This document shows, one piece after another, positions 1 to 12,644 of a stretch of DNA of 64,000 bases (its first letter is position 1; the number at the start of each line of letters is the position of its first letter). Position numbers and translations under genes: made by a program. Under the pieces are notes generated by a model. That model searched no databases. It saw nothing but the letters and a program-made list of their open reading frames with translations, and was not told the origin of the DNA. The DNA is taken from NCBI RefSeq assembly GCF_005780185.1, contig NZ_VBUI01000018.1, positions 1-64,000 on the forward strand. The letters are read 5' to 3'. This stretch comes from Halomonas urmiana. Its GTDB lineage: Bacteria > Pseudomonadota > Gammaproteobacteria > Pseudomonadales > Halomonadaceae.

Positions 1-70
1 AGCAGTGAAACCGATCAGCGCCGATGGTAGTGTGGGGCCTCCCCATGCGAGAGTAGGTCATCGTCAGGCA
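1..70 (+). rRNA. rrf: 5S ribosomal RNA, 3' part
   Basis: The first 70 bases match the 3' half of bacterial 5S rRNA, including the conserved GATGGTAGTGTGGGG block, CTCCCCATGCGAGAGTAGG, and the CAGGCA end. The 5' half lies outside the window, so this is the tail of an rRNA operon read left to right. A strong terminator follows within 15 bases, so no tRNA or second 5S follows. Confidence 0.93.
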
Positions 71-83
71 CCTATTCCGAGAA

Positions 84-114
84 AACCCCGAGCTCAACGA
101 GCTCGGGGTTTTTT
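84..114 (+). terminator. Rho-independent terminator of the rRNA operon
   Basis: Stem AACCCCGAGCTC pairs with GAGCTCGGGGTT around a three-base loop and is followed by a run of T. It lies 14 bases after the 5S end, where an rrn operon terminator is expected. Confidence 0.93.
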
Positions 115-178
115 CATGTTCAGTCCGTGACAGCAGCGCCTGTCATCATGGACGTCGCCATGCTCCCGGAGATCGCCC

Positions 179-622
179 GTGACGCTGACCACTCCCGCCC
201 TGCTGTTTCCCGCCATCTCGCTGTTGCTGCTGGCCTATACCAACCGTTTCCTCACCCTGGCGCAGCTGATTCGCAAGCTGGCCGACGAGGAGCGAACCCA
301 GCACCACGAGGGCAATGCCAAGCAGATCGTGCTGCTGCGTCGGCGCATCTCCCTGACCAAGCGGATGCAGCTGGCCGGTGTGTTGAGTTTCCTGTTCTGC
401 ACCCTCTCGATGTTTGCGCTCTTCCTGTCGCTGGATCTACCGGGGATGGTGCTGTTCGGTGCCAGCCTGGTGCTGCTGTCCGTCTCACTGATCTACTCCT
501 GCTGGGAGATCCAGATATCCACCAATGCCCTCAATGTCCAGCTCCAGGATATCGAGGCGCTGGTGGCCTCCGGTTCCCGGCGGACACCGTCGAGCGAGGA
601 ACACCATGACCACGCCGAGTGA
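179..622 (+). CDS. DUF2721 family membrane protein
   Basis: A 147-residue protein with the DUF2721 signature near its N terminus (TTPALLFPAISLLLLAYTNR), a basic segment at about 45-65 rich in Arg and Lys, and two hydrophobic segments at about 67-88 and 90-112. It is probably an inner-membrane protein; the family has no established function. The GTG start is chosen because a GGAG ribosome-binding site lies seven bases upstream and the family motif begins at once. The end overlaps the start of rlmM by 17 bases, so the two are probably co-transcribed. The other-frame ORF over the same bases has no recognisable product. Confidence 0.8.
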   Translation: MTLTTPALLFPAISLLLLAYTNRFLTLAQLIRKLADEERTQHHEGNAKQIVLLRRRISLTKRMQLAGVLSFLFCTLSMFALFLSLDLPGMVLFGASLVLLSVSLIYSCWEIQISTNALNVQLQDIEALVASGSRRTPSSEEHHDHAE

Positions 623-1673
623 ACTGCTGTTCTACTGCCGTCCGGGCTTCGAGCCGGACCTGGCCGCCGAGATCACCGACAAGGCTTCCGCCCTGGGCCG
701 GCCCGGGAGCACCGAGTATCGCCCCGATGGCGGCTTCGTGCGCTTCCTGGTCGAAGGAAACGAGCCGGCCAACGGGCTGCATCGGGACCTGCCGCTGTCT
801 GGCCTGGTATTTGCTCGCCAGAGCCTGGTGGCCCTGCCGCCGCTGTCGCTCTCCCGGGAGGATCGGCTGTCGCCCATCGTCGATCAGGTGAGCGACAGCG
901 GCTGGAGTTTCGAGTCACTGTGGCAGGAGACCCCGGATACCAACGAGGCCAAGGCCTTGGCCGGCCTGATCAAGGCGCTGAAGCGTCCGCTGGAATCGAT
1001 GCTGAAGAAGCGAGGAGGCCTGCGGCGCAAGGCGGGCGGTCGCAGGCTGCACCTGCTGTGGAGTGACGGGGACCGGGTCCAGCTGGGCATGAGCTTTCCC
1101 GGCAACCGCAGCGAACTGCTGGGAGGCATCCGACGGCTACGCTTTCCCCACGCGGCGCCCAGCCGGTCCACGCTCAAGCTGGAGGAGGCCTGGCATGAAT
1201 TCGTCCCGCGAGACGAGTGGCAGGAGCGGCTGGGCGAAGGCATGCAGGCGGCCGATCTGGGGGCGGCGCCCGGCGGCTGGACCTGGCAGCTGGTTCAGCG
1301 CGGCATGCATGTCTATGCCATCGACAACGGTCCCATGGACAAGGGGCTGATGGCCACCGGGATGGTGGAGCATCTGCGCGAGGACGGCTTCGTCTGGGTG
1401 CCTCCCGGGCGGCTCGACTGGCTGGTCTGCGATATCGTCGATCAACCGTCACGGGTAATGTCGATGGTCCAGCGCTGGCTGGTGCGCCTCTGGTGTCGCG
1501 AGGCGGTGTTCAACCTCAAGCTGCCGATGAAGCGGCGCTGGCAGGAGGTCGCCGGCTGCCTATCACGCCTCGAGTCGGCGCTCGCCGAGGCCGGTGTGCG
1601 GGCGGAGGTGGCGTGTCGCCACCTCTACCACGACCGGGAAGAGGTGACGGTGCACGTGCGACTGCGGGATTGA
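606..1673 (+). CDS. rlmM: 23S rRNA 2'-O-ribose methyltransferase RlmM (C2498)
   Basis: RlmM methylates the ribose of C2498 in 23S rRNA using S-adenosylmethionine, acting in the cytoplasm before ribosome assembly. The 355-residue product begins MTTPSELLFYCRPGFE, typical of the family N terminus (THUMP-like), and has the SAM-binding motif DLGAAPGGWTWQL in the middle and NLKLPMKRRW near the C terminus, which supplies the catalytic Lys. Length is close to E. coli RlmM (about 366). An in-frame ORF extends to 525, but the ATG at 606 is the family start. It overlaps the DUF2721 gene upstream. No clear terminator follows; the next gene on the right is convergent. Confidence 0.93.
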   Translation: MTTPSELLFYCRPGFEPDLAAEITDKASALGRPGSTEYRPDGGFVRFLVEGNEPANGLHRDLPLSGLVFARQSLVALPPLSLSREDRLSPIVDQVSDSGWSFESLWQETPDTNEAKALAGLIKALKRPLESMLKKRGGLRRKAGGRRLHLLWSDGDRVQLGMSFPGNRSELLGGIRRLRFPHAAPSRSTLKLEEAWHEFVPRDEWQERLGEGMQAADLGAAPGGWTWQLVQRGMHVYAIDNGPMDKGLMATGMVEHLREDGFVWVPPGRLDWLVCDIVDQPSRVMSMVQRWLVRLWCREAVFNLKLPMKRRWQEVAGCLSRLESALAEAGVRAEVACRHLYHDREEVTVHVRLRD

Positions 1674-1695
1674 CGGCGCTCGTCGTGATCGTGTC

Positions 1696-1986
1696 TCAAC
1701 CGCTGGCCGCCTCGTAGATCCGGATGCGCTCCTCCTCGGTCAGCAGCGGCAGCAGGCCCTGCATGACGCGGGCGCGGGTCTCGCTCTGGTACCACTCCTT
1801 CCAGGCGCGCAGGTCGCGCCACTTGGTGATCATCAGGCGTCGATCGCTGTGGCCGAACTCGACGAGGCTCTCGCCCCCGACGAAGCCCGGCGCGCCGAGG
1901 GAGTGGCGCATGGCGTCCCGGGCGGCCGCCTCGTATTCTTCCTCCAGGCCGGGCATGATACGACGTTCGATAATGATCTTGATCAT
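1696..1986 (-). CDS. Antibiotic biosynthesis monooxygenase (ABM) domain protein
   Basis: A 96-residue single-domain protein of the dimeric alpha/beta ferredoxin-like ABM fold, recognised from the MIKIIIERRIMPGLEEEYEA start, the central ITKWRDLRAWKEWYQS segment and its overall size. Members include heme-degrading and quinone monooxygenases as well as many uncharacterised proteins, so the substrate cannot be assigned. No His/Asn/Trp set typical of IsdG-type heme oxygenases is evident. It is divergent from tusA across a 42-base gap, which must hold both promoters. Confidence 0.75.
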   Translation of the reverse strand: MIKIIIERRIMPGLEEEYEAAARDAMRHSLGAPGFVGGESLVEFGHSDRRLMITKWRDLRAWKEWYQSETRARVMQGLLPLLTEEERIRIYEAASG

Positions 1987-2028
1987 CCGGTTACGCTCCT
2001 ACTTTCCTGTCCTGCAACGAGGTCATCG

Positions 2029-2280
2029 ATGGTTGATTCCGCGGATTCCTTGCCGCCCACTGATGCACGGCTCGACACCACCGGGCTCTACTGTCCCGAG
2101 CCGATCATGCTGATGCACAACCGGGTGCGCGACATGCGCCCCGGAGAGGTGCTTGAGGTGGTGGCCAGCGACCCGGCCACGACGCGTGACATTCCCAAGT
2201 TCTGCAGCTTTCTCGGCCACGAGCTTATCTACCAGCATGAGGACGACGGCCGCTATCGCTACCTGATCCGTCTCGGCTGA
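2029..2280 (+). CDS. tusA: Sulfur carrier protein TusA
   Basis: TusA accepts persulfide sulfur from the cysteine desulfurase IscS and passes it to TusBCD for 2-thiouridine formation in tRNA. The 83-residue product contains the hallmark GLYCPEPIM motif with the persulfide-forming Cys22, followed by RDMRPGEVLEVVASDPATTRD and the conserved FCSFLGHEL segment. The ORF is open well upstream, but the ATG at 2029 has GAGG six bases before it and gives the usual family length. No tusBCD genes are nearby. Confidence 0.92.
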   Translation: MVDSADSLPPTDARLDTTGLYCPEPIMLMHNRVRDMRPGEVLEVVASDPATTRDIPKFCSFLGHELIYQHEDDGRYRYLIRLG

Positions 2281-2295
2281 GGCGCGCCCGGCCCC

Positions 2296-3024
2296 TTACT
2301 CGGCCCCAGGTTCGGCCTCAGGGGCCGCGTCGCCGTCGGGCATGACCATCAGCGCCAGGGCCTCGAGAGTCGTGGGATCTTCCTGGCGGATGCGGCTGGC
2401 AATCTGGCGCTGGAAGAAGTAGACCACCCGGTGCTGGCTGTGGCCGGGATAGAGGCAGGGATCGCCGGGCAGGATCGGCGTCGTCTCGACGAGGCGTTCG
2501 TCGGCGAGCAGGGCCTCCACCGCGCCGTCGCTGTAGAGCCGCCAGCCGAAGACCTGCTTGAGCTGCCAGGGCGCATCGCCTTCGTCCATGCACAGGGCAT
2601 GAGTGCCCTGCGTCTCCGGGAGCTGCTGGATCAGCGTGGTCTCGTCGGTCTCCTCGTAGTCGAAGTAGGCCGCGGCGTGCTCGAGCTCCAGCACCTTGTG
2701 CTCCGGCGCCTGCTCGAAGAGCTCCTCGGTCTCCGGGTCGCGATAGCCGATGAAATGACCGTGATCGGCGTCATCGAGACGGTGGCAGGGCGTCAGGGCC
2801 TCCATCCAGGGCACCAGGCCCACCACTTCGCCATCCTCCTGCAACCCCCACGCCAGCAGTGGCATGCCGTAGAGGGTGTCGCCATCCGAGGAGAGGCGAT
2901 AGACCATCTCCAGATTGTCCAGCTCGGGTGACAGGCGAACCAGCCGGCGGCGTGCCAGCTGGCGTTGGCGCATGGCCTCGAGATCGATGACTCGAGCGCT
3001 GCGGGGTGACTGCGGGATTCCCAT
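2296..3024 (-). CDS. Hypothetical acidic protein
   Basis: A 242-residue acidic protein with no domain I recognise, no signal peptide and no membrane segment. It has a basic patch near the N terminus (MRQRQLARRRLVRL) and is otherwise rich in Glu, Asp and Leu. The ORF can be extended upstream by 11 codons, but the ATG at 3024 has an excellent GGAGGG site five bases before it. It lies downstream of the DUF3080 and MATE genes on the same strand, with a gap of about 97 bases, so it may belong to the same transcript or have its own promoter. Confidence 0.6.
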   Translation of the reverse strand: MGIPQSPRSARVIDLEAMRQRQLARRRLVRLSPELDNLEMVYRLSSDGDTLYGMPLLAWGLQEDGEVVGLVPWMEALTPCHRLDDADHGHFIGYRDPETEELFEQAPEHKVLELEHAAAYFDYEETDETTLIQQLPETQGTHALCMDEGDAPWQLKQVFGWRLYSDGAVEALLADERLVETTPILPGDPCLYPGHSQHRVVYFFQRQIASRIRQEDPTTLEALALMVMPDGDAAPEAEPGAE

Positions 3025-3121
3025 GATGTCCCTCCAAGTGCTGCATGGTCGCGGCATCGGCCTGGTCAGCAGCGCACTGCGTCACTGTAGCTTCATCAAT
3101 AGCACAGAGTGATTGCCGAGG

Positions 3122-4204
3122 TTAAGTCCCGGAGGTGGATTGGCAGCGACGGCGGAGGCGAGAGAGCAGTGTCTGGTGGCGATCGCGGGCCTCGGCGAAG
3201 GCCGGCAGGGGAGCCTCGGGATGGCTCAGCGACAGCCAGTCGCGGCGGTACGCGGCGACCGCCGGCGGCGGCGCCACCTGAGCATCGAGCAGGGCATCGA
3301 TGGCCTCGAGCCAGTGGCGGGCCGAGCGCTCCAGGGTCGCTAGCCACTCGCTCAGGCGGGTGACCTCGGGGGCGTCGGTCAGACGCTCGGGGTCGACGCG
3401 ACAGGCCTGCCCGTCGGCGCGGGCCAGCGCCTGCTCGATCAGCGTTGAGGCCTCGCCCAGTCGTTGTTCGGCCAACAGCAGGGTGCGCAGCAGCTCGGCG
3501 GAGAACGGGCGTTCCTGCAGTGTCTTGAAGTGGCCCTCCAGGGTGGCGGAATCGGCGTTCCAGTGGGGATCGAATTGACGCAGGGTCGTCTCGCGCAGGT
3601 AGGCCAGGGCTGCGCTGCGCGGCCGGGCCTCGTCGAGGGCCTCGGGCGCGAGGGGGGCACTGGCCCGTGAGAAGTTCTTGACCCACTCTTCGGAGGCGAA
3701 CAGGGCATTCCAGCTCACTCGCGGCAGCTGCTCGGTCTTGAGTTCGGTGAGTCGCGAGAGCCGCTCCCGGCTGGTGTCGGAGAGCGTCGCCGGCACCTCG
3801 GTGTTCCAGCACTCGCTGAGCTGTCGCCATAGCTCGAGCTCGTAGAGCCAGCGCTGGCTGGGCAGCGCCACCCGCCCCAGCTGATTGTTGCGTCCGGCCA
3901 CCAGGGAGGCGATATGGCAGCCGCGCAGGGCGTAGATGTCGAGCATTCCCTCGCGGGTCTCGGCGACCTCGAAGAGCCGCTGGTCGCGCTCGGGGAAGGT
4001 GCCGATATTGTCCGGGGAGGCACGGGGCGGGGCCTCGAGGGCCAGGGTGTCGGCCAGATGCTGCTGGTAGTCGACCAACAGCGCCTCGCTCTCGCCTTCG
4101 CCGCAGCCGGCCAACAGTGCCACCGCCACGGCCAGCAGCCGGCGAGGCCCGTGGTGGCGACGTGCGTGACGGCTTTCAATCGACGGAAGTCTCGAACCTA
4201 TCAT
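3122..4204 (-). CDS. DUF3080 family lipoprotein
   Basis: A 360-residue protein with a basic N terminus, a hydrophobic stretch and the lipobox LLAGC, so it should be lipidated on Cys and anchored in the outer or inner membrane facing the periplasm. The body matches DUF3080 in length and motifs (YALRGCHIASLVAGRNNQLGR region, ELELWRQLSEC). The family function is unknown. The start overlaps the end of the MATE gene by 29 bases, which suggests translational coupling and a two-gene operon. A more upstream Met exists at 4240 but would bury the signal peptide behind extra residues. Confidence 0.8.
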   Translation of the reverse strand: MIGSRLPSIESRHARRHHGPRRLLAVAVALLAGCGEGESEALLVDYQQHLADTLALEAPPRASPDNIGTFPERDQRLFEVAETREGMLDIYALRGCHIASLVAGRNNQLGRVALPSQRWLYELELWRQLSECWNTEVPATLSDTSRERLSRLTELKTEQLPRVSWNALFASEEWVKNFSRASAPLAPEALDEARPRSAALAYLRETTLRQFDPHWNADSATLEGHFKTLQERPFSAELLRTLLLAEQRLGEASTLIEQALARADGQACRVDPERLTDAPEVTRLSEWLATLERSARHWLEAIDALLDAQVAPPPAVAAYRRDWLSLSHPEAPLPAFAEARDRHQTLLSRLRRRCQSTSGT

Positions 4205-5621
4205 GAACCCTCGCCTTGCTGATACGCCTGAGTCGCTCACCCAAGAGTACCGCGGCGGTGGTCAGGCCGGCCACCAGGCCGATCCAGTAACCATGGACGC
4301 CCAGCGGGTCGATCCAGCCAAAGAGGCCGACCTGCCCGAGCCAGTGACCGCCCCCCAGCCCCACCAGCCAGTAGGCCAGCAGGGTGATCAGCATGATGAT
4401 CCGGGTGTCCTTGTAGCCACGCAGGGCCCCGGCCAGGTTGACCTGCAGCGAGTCCGAGACCTGGTAGAGCATCGCCAGGCCGACCAGCGACAGGGTCAGG
4501 CGTGCCACCTCGCTATTGTGAGTGTAGAGCGCGATCACCGGCTCGGCCGTAAGCCACAGCAGCAGGCTGTTTAGCCCGGCCACGCCCAGGGCCACCAGGA
4601 TGCCGTTCCATGCCACCAGGCGTGCCTGGTCGGGGCGGTCCTGGCCGAGGGTATTGCCCACCCGCACGGTCAGCGCCATGCCGAGCGACAGCGGCAGCAT
4701 GAAGAGTATCGAGGTGTAGTTGAGCGCGACCTGGTGGGCCGCCACGGTGGTCTCGCCGAGGCTGGCCACGAACAGCGCGATCAGCGTGAACAGGGTCACT
4801 TCGACGAAGATCGCCACCCCGATCGGCACGCCCACGCGCAGCAGCTCGGCGATCAGCGGCCAGCGCGGCGGGGAGGGGGCCCGCCACAGATCGATGTCGC
4901 CGTAGGCCCTCGAGCGGCGGGTATAGGCAAACATGGCCAGGCTCATCACCCACATTGAGATCGCCGTGGCGATGCCGCAGCCCAGCGCGCCGAGGGCGGG
5001 TAGATCCTGCAGCCAGCCGGGCAGCCCGGGGCCGAACAGGCCGGTGAGGCCGTCGCCACCGTAGATCAGCACGAAGTTGCAGGGAATGTTGACGCCGAGC
5101 CCCACCAGGCTGATCCACAGCGAGGGGCGGGTGTGATTCATGCCGTCCGAGAAGGCGCGCAGCGCCTGGAACAGCGCGACCCCGGGCATGCCGAAGGCCA
5201 GGGCCGCCAGATAGGCCGTGGCACGGCTGGCGACCTCCTCGGGCACCGCCATCAGCCGGAAGATCGGCATCACCACGCTCCACAGCAGCAGCGCGGCGAT
5301 GATGCCCAGCGCCAGGGCCACCCACAGCGCCTGATGGACGCTGGGCCGGATGCCCGCGGTGCGCCCACCGCCGAGCAGCTGGGCGACGATGGGCGTCAGC
5401 CCCATCAGGGTGCCGGTCATGAACAGCATCAGCGGCAGCCACAGGCTGGCGCCGACCGAGACCGCCGCCAGGTCCGTGGCGCTGAGCCGCCCGGTCATCA
5501 TCACGTCGACCACGCTCATGCCGGCCTGGGCCAACTGGGCCCCGCAGATCGGCAGGGCCAGGCGCATCAGGGCGGGGGTTTCCCTGCGGCTGGTGGCCAG
5601 CAGGCGAGAGGAAAACGGCAC
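4176..5621 (-). CDS. MATE family multidrug efflux transporter (NorM/MdtK type)
   Basis: Inner-membrane cation-coupled antiporter of the MATE family, aligning well with E. coli MdtK throughout: LALPICGAQLAQAGMSVVDVMMTG, SLWLPLMLFMTGTLMGLTPIVAQ, GVNIPCNFVLIYG, GYKDTRIIMLITLLAYWLVGLP-like region. About 12 membrane segments in 481 residues. The start is uncertain: the frame is open to a GTG at 5687, but the GTG at 5621 has GGAG ten bases upstream and is nearer the family start; an internal ATG at 5567 would begin right at MRLALPI. It is followed by the overlapping DUF3080 gene and is divergent from epmC. Confidence 0.88.
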   Translation of the reverse strand: MPFSSRLLATSRRETPALMRLALPICGAQLAQAGMSVVDVMMTGRLSATDLAAVSVGASLWLPLMLFMTGTLMGLTPIVAQLLGGGRTAGIRPSVHQALWVALALGIIAALLLWSVVMPIFRLMAVPEEVASRATAYLAALAFGMPGVALFQALRAFSDGMNHTRPSLWISLVGLGVNIPCNFVLIYGGDGLTGLFGPGLPGWLQDLPALGALGCGIATAISMWVMSLAMFAYTRRSRAYGDIDLWRAPSPPRWPLIAELLRVGVPIGVAIFVEVTLFTLIALFVASLGETTVAAHQVALNYTSILFMLPLSLGMALTVRVGNTLGQDRPDQARLVAWNGILVALGVAGLNSLLLWLTAEPVIALYTHNSEVARLTLSLVGLAMLYQVSDSLQVNLAGALRGYKDTRIIMLITLLAYWLVGLGGGHWLGQVGLFGWIDPLGVHGYWIGLVAGLTTAAVLLGERLRRISKARVHDRFETSVD

Positions 5622-5710
5622 CAAGGCGCGGCTCCATACAGCAGTAGGGAAGGCGACGTCGATCGGCGACCAGCGCCGGGAAGGCACTCAGTCTATCAGG
5701 AGGTGGCGAT

Positions 5711-5739
5711 TTTCGCTCCGCCCGCTCAGCGCCTATAAT
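5711..5739 (+). promoter_or_regulatory. Putative sigma-70 promoter of epmC
   Basis: A perfect -10 hexamer TATAAT at 5734-5739 with a weak -35 (TTTCGC) 17 bases upstream. The predicted transcript would start about 24 bases before the epmC GTG. Confidence 0.6.
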
Positions 5740-5769
5740 GGCGCCCTTTGTCACTTCCCGGGAGAGCGC

Positions 5770-6354
5770 GTGAGCCACCGACTCGAGGATGTCATCGCCC
5801 TGTTCGACGGCCTCTTCCAGCCGACCATCAAGACACGGCTGGTGCGCGGCGGCGACGAGCCGCTCTACCTGCCGGCGGATGCGCAGAGCCCCTGGCACCG
5901 GGTGATCTTCGCCCGGGGCTTCTTCGCCAGCGCCCTGCACGAGATCAGCCACTGGTGCATCGCCGGGGCGCGACGCCGTGAGCTCGAGGATTACGGCTAC
6001 TGGTACCTGCCCGATGGCCGCGATGCCGACCAGCAGCGCCAGTTCGAGTCGGTGGAGGTGGCGCCCCAGGCGCTGGAGCGGCTCTTCGCCGAGGCCTGCG
6101 GGCTGCCCTTCAACGTCAGCGTCGACAACCTGGGCGAGGTCCAGGTCGATCGCGAGGGCTTCCGAGCGCGGGTCGAGGCGCGCGCCGAGCGCTACCTGCG
6201 CGAGGGACTGCCCCCCCGAGCGGCGGCCTTCCGTCGTGCGCTGGCGGCCTTCTACCACGAGGGCGAGAGCCGAGAGACCGCCGTGGCCGCCGGGCGTGCC
6301 CTGCTCGAGCCGGTAGCATCGGCCGGGTCGCGGCGGCTCGAGACGGTCGACTAG
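5770..6354 (+). CDS. epmC: Elongation factor P hydroxylase EpmC
   Basis: EpmC hydroxylates the beta-lysylated lysine of elongation factor P, the last step of the EpmA/EpmB/EpmC pathway. The 194-residue product has the YfcM-family core: FQPTIKTRLVRGGDEPLYLPAD, then VIFARGFFASALHEISHWCIAG with the metal-binding HExxH-like motif at residues 57-61, and LEDYGYWYLPDGRD. The GTG start is set by a GGGAGAG ribosome-binding site and family length (E. coli 182). A longer in-frame ORF starting at 5350 runs antisense through the MATE gene and is not real. epmA and epmB are not in the window. Confidence 0.9.
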   Translation: MSHRLEDVIALFDGLFQPTIKTRLVRGGDEPLYLPADAQSPWHRVIFARGFFASALHEISHWCIAGARRRELEDYGYWYLPDGRDADQQRQFESVEVAPQALERLFAEACGLPFNVSVDNLGEVQVDREGFRARVEARAERYLREGLPPRAAAFRRALAAFYHEGESRETAVAAGRALLEPVASAGSRRLETVD

Positions 6355-6388
6355 GCTGTAAGCACCCGCCGCCGACCGGAGGCCGCCC

Positions 6389-8578
<2,190 letters not shown>

Positions 8579-8587
8579 GCGCCTCGC

Positions 8588-9142
8588 TCAGTCGTCGACG
8601 TCGTCGCCATCCATCAGCCGGCCATCGAAGGGCATCGCCTCGCGGGCCTCGGCATCGGGGGCGAGGCGCTGGTGCAGGTGCAGCATCACCTCCACCTCGT
8701 GCTCCGGGCGCAGCGGCTCGAGTCCCAGCTCGCCGAACAGGTCGCCGCGGGCGCGCGGCCAGTCGCCGGGTTCCAGGTCGCCATAGAGGCTCTCGGCCGG
8801 GGCCAGCTCCACGAAGGGGTCGAGGCCGTAGGTGTCGAAGAGGCGCGAGATGGCCGCCTCGTCGTCGCCGACGCCCGCGGTGTAGAGCGTCTGGTTGAAG
8901 TGGTCGTTCTCCAGCTCGCGGATCACGTCCAGCGGGCTCACGCCGATACTGTTGAGCTCCTCCATGCTGTAGCCGCCCAGCGAGTGCATCTCGCTGTCGA
9001 GCCAGTCGTCGTCGGGCTGGATCAGCGTATGCTTGATGCGACCGTCGGTGAGCGTCCAGGCGATCGCCAGCGGCAGGCCATCGTCGTCGCCGGTCTCCAC
9101 GGCGATGAAGCCGGGCGTCTCGTTGATGCCGGAACCGGCCAT
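8588..9142 (-). CDS. Hypothetical protein with a degenerate DEDD-exonuclease-like fold
   Basis: A very acidic 184-residue protein. The first 110 residues resemble small RNase H-fold exonucleases in pattern: a first strand FIAVET, then PLAIAW, a turn DGRIKHTLIQP, a Trp, a segment HSLGGYSMEELNSIG aligned to the usual HGIS..L, and DDEAAISRLFDTYGL. The metal-binding acids are missing: the first motif is AVE where DxE is expected and the second is TLYTAG where an SD pair is usual. It is therefore probably not a nuclease. This assignment is my pattern match only. Its ATG follows the tatD stop codon after one base, so it is translated from the tatD transcript. Confidence 0.6.
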   Translation of the reverse strand: MAGSGINETPGFIAVETGDDDGLPLAIAWTLTDGRIKHTLIQPDDDWLDSEMHSLGGYSMEELNSIGVSPLDVIRELENDHFNQTLYTAGVGDDEAAISRLFDTYGLDPFVELAPAESLYGDLEPGDWPRARGDLFGELGLEPLRPEHEVEVMLHLHQRLAPDAEAREAMPFDGRLMDGDDVDD

Positions 9143-9143
9143 G

Positions 9144-10031
9144 TCAGGATTCCTCGTGTTCGGTGTCGGGGGGTGTCGGGTCCGTCGGCAGGCGGAAGAA
9201 GGCGCGGGCGGTGGCCGTGGTGCCCCGTGCCAGGTCGACCTCGTCCACGCTCCGCCAGTGGGCGATTTCGCGCACGATCCAGGGCAGCAGGGCGGGCTCG
9301 TGGCGCCTGCCCTTGAGTTTGGCAGGTAAATTGCGCGGCAGCAGGTAGGGGCAGTCGGTTTCCACCATCAGCCGCTCCAGCGGAATCTCGCCGACCAGCT
9401 CGCGCAGATGGTGGCCGCGACGCTCGTCGCAGAGCCAGCCGGTCAGGCCGATGTGCAGATCGAGATCCCGGTAGCCATAGAGCGTCTCGCGGTCGGCGGT
9501 GAAGCAGTGGATCACGGCGTCCGGGATGTCGTCACGCCAGGCATGCAGCATCTCGCGCATGCGCCGTCCAGCATCGCGCTCGTGGAGAAACAGCGGCTTG
9601 CCGCTCTGCGCCGCCAGCCCGAGCTGGGCCTCGAAGGCGCGCTCCTGCGCGGCGGGCGTCGAGAAGTTGCGGTTGAAGTCCAGCCCGCATTCGCCCACCG
9701 CGACCACCTCTGGGGCGCGGTGGAGCTCGCCCATGGCGGCGGCGAGGCTCGGCGACCACTGGCTGGCATCGTGGGGGTGCACGCCGGCGGTGGCGTAGAG
9801 CCCCGGGTAGCGTCGCGCCAGCGCCACGGCCTGCTCGGCGTGTTCCCGGTCGGTACCGGTGAGGATCAGCGTGCTCACGTTGGCGGCCCGGGCGCGCTGG
9901 ATCGTCGCCTCGAGGTCGCGGGCGAAGCTCTCGTGGGTCAGGTTGGCGCCGATGTCGACCAGCGGGGCCGGTGAACGGAACCTCAGCGCCTCGGGCAGCG
10001 CGTCATCGAAGGGGGGCGTCGCATCGGCCAC
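9144..10031 (-). CDS. tatD: TatD family metal-dependent 3'-5' exonuclease
   Basis: TatD is a cytoplasmic TIM-barrel Mg2+-dependent DNase/RNase linked to DNA repair and DNA fragmentation. The 295-residue product shows the TatD-proper metal site DIGANLTHESF, which replaces the HxH of YcfH/YjjV paralogues, then AGVHPHDA, VGECGLDFNRNFS, HCFTAD and ETDCPYL. The ORF is open to 10106, but the GTG at 10031 is preceded by AGGAG and gives the usual length. It overlaps no neighbour upstream; downstream it abuts the acidic exonuclease-like gene, forming a two-gene unit. Confidence 0.9.
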   Translation of the reverse strand: MADATPPFDDALPEALRFRSPAPLVDIGANLTHESFARDLEATIQRARAANVSTLILTGTDREHAEQAVALARRYPGLYATAGVHPHDASQWSPSLAAAMGELHRAPEVVAVGECGLDFNRNFSTPAAQERAFEAQLGLAAQSGKPLFLHERDAGRRMREMLHAWRDDIPDAVIHCFTADRETLYGYRDLDLHIGLTGWLCDERRGHHLRELVGEIPLERLMVETDCPYLLPRNLPAKLKGRRHEPALLPWIVREIAHWRSVDEVDLARGTTATARAFFRLPTDPTPPDTEHEES

Positions 10032-10146
10032 GGCGGAACACTCCTGTGAAAGCGGGCGCGCATTGTACCCGGGAGGGCGGGGGTGGGGCCACGCCGGCTC
10101 GACCATGCGTTACACTAGCCCCCTTGATGAACGACGAGGTGAATGC

Positions 10147-12081
<1,935 letters not shown>

Positions 12082-12098
12082 GCCGCGGCCGCCCACGA

Positions 12099-12122
12099 AA
12101 AAGGCGCCCTCGGGCGCCTTTT
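12099..12122. terminator. Bidirectional terminator between uup and usp
   Basis: AAAAGGCGCC pairs with GGCGCCTTTT around a four-base loop. A and T flanks make it usable from both sides, fitting the convergent genes. Confidence 0.88.
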
Positions 12123-12148
12123 CAAGGAGATGAGCGCGGCGTGATGGG

Positions 12149-12595
12149 CTACTCCTCGCTCTTGGCACCCACCCGCACGGCGAGCACGTCACACTGGGCG
12201 CCATGCAGCACGCCGGTGGAGGTAGAGCCCAGCAGCAGGGCGAAGCCGTGCCGGCCGTGGGAGCCAACCACGATCAGGTCGACGTTCTGCTCCTCGGAGA
12301 AGCGGTGGATCTCGGTGTCGGGCATGCCGACCACCACGTGCTGGTTCTCGCGGTCGACGTGGCCGTCGGCGATCTCGGCGAGGCGCTGCTTGGCGTGCTC
12401 GTCGAGCTGGTCCTGGATGCTGGTCAGGTCCATGGGGATGTCGCCGCCGTAGGCAAAGCCCAGCGGCTCCAGGGTGTGCATGATGGATAGCTTGGCCTCG
12501 TTGCGATCGGCGATCTGCATCGCGCGCTCGAGCACCTTGTGGGAGTCCTTGGTCAGGTCGACGGCGACCAGGACATGACGATATTCGTTGCTCAT
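12149..12595 (-). CDS. Universal stress protein (UspA family)
   Basis: A 148-residue cytoplasmic Usp of the nucleotide-binding alpha/beta fold. It starts MSNEYRHVLVAVDLTKDS, typical of UspA, and has the G-2x-G-9x-G(S/T) nucleotide-binding pattern in GSHGRHGFALLLGSTS near the C terminus, so it is likely an ATP-binding Usp. The best promoter candidate on this strand lies just upstream. It is a single gene, convergent with uup and divergent from the small membrane-anchored protein at 12702. Confidence 0.92.
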   Translation of the reverse strand: MSNEYRHVLVAVDLTKDSHKVLERAMQIADRNEAKLSIMHTLEPLGFAYGGDIPMDLTSIQDQLDEHAKQRLAEIADGHVDRENQHVVVGMPDTEIHRFSEEQNVDLIVVGSHGRHGFALLLGSTSTGVLHGAQCDVLAVRVGAKSEE

Positions 12596-12644
12596 GGTGT
12601 GACTCTCCGTACCGCGTCCAGCGTGTCTGATGGTGCTTCAACTC

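Noticed and set aside
84-178. Further rRNA or tRNA genes after the 5S
   Set aside because: The 5S is followed at once by a terminator and then a protein gene; no cloverleaf was found.
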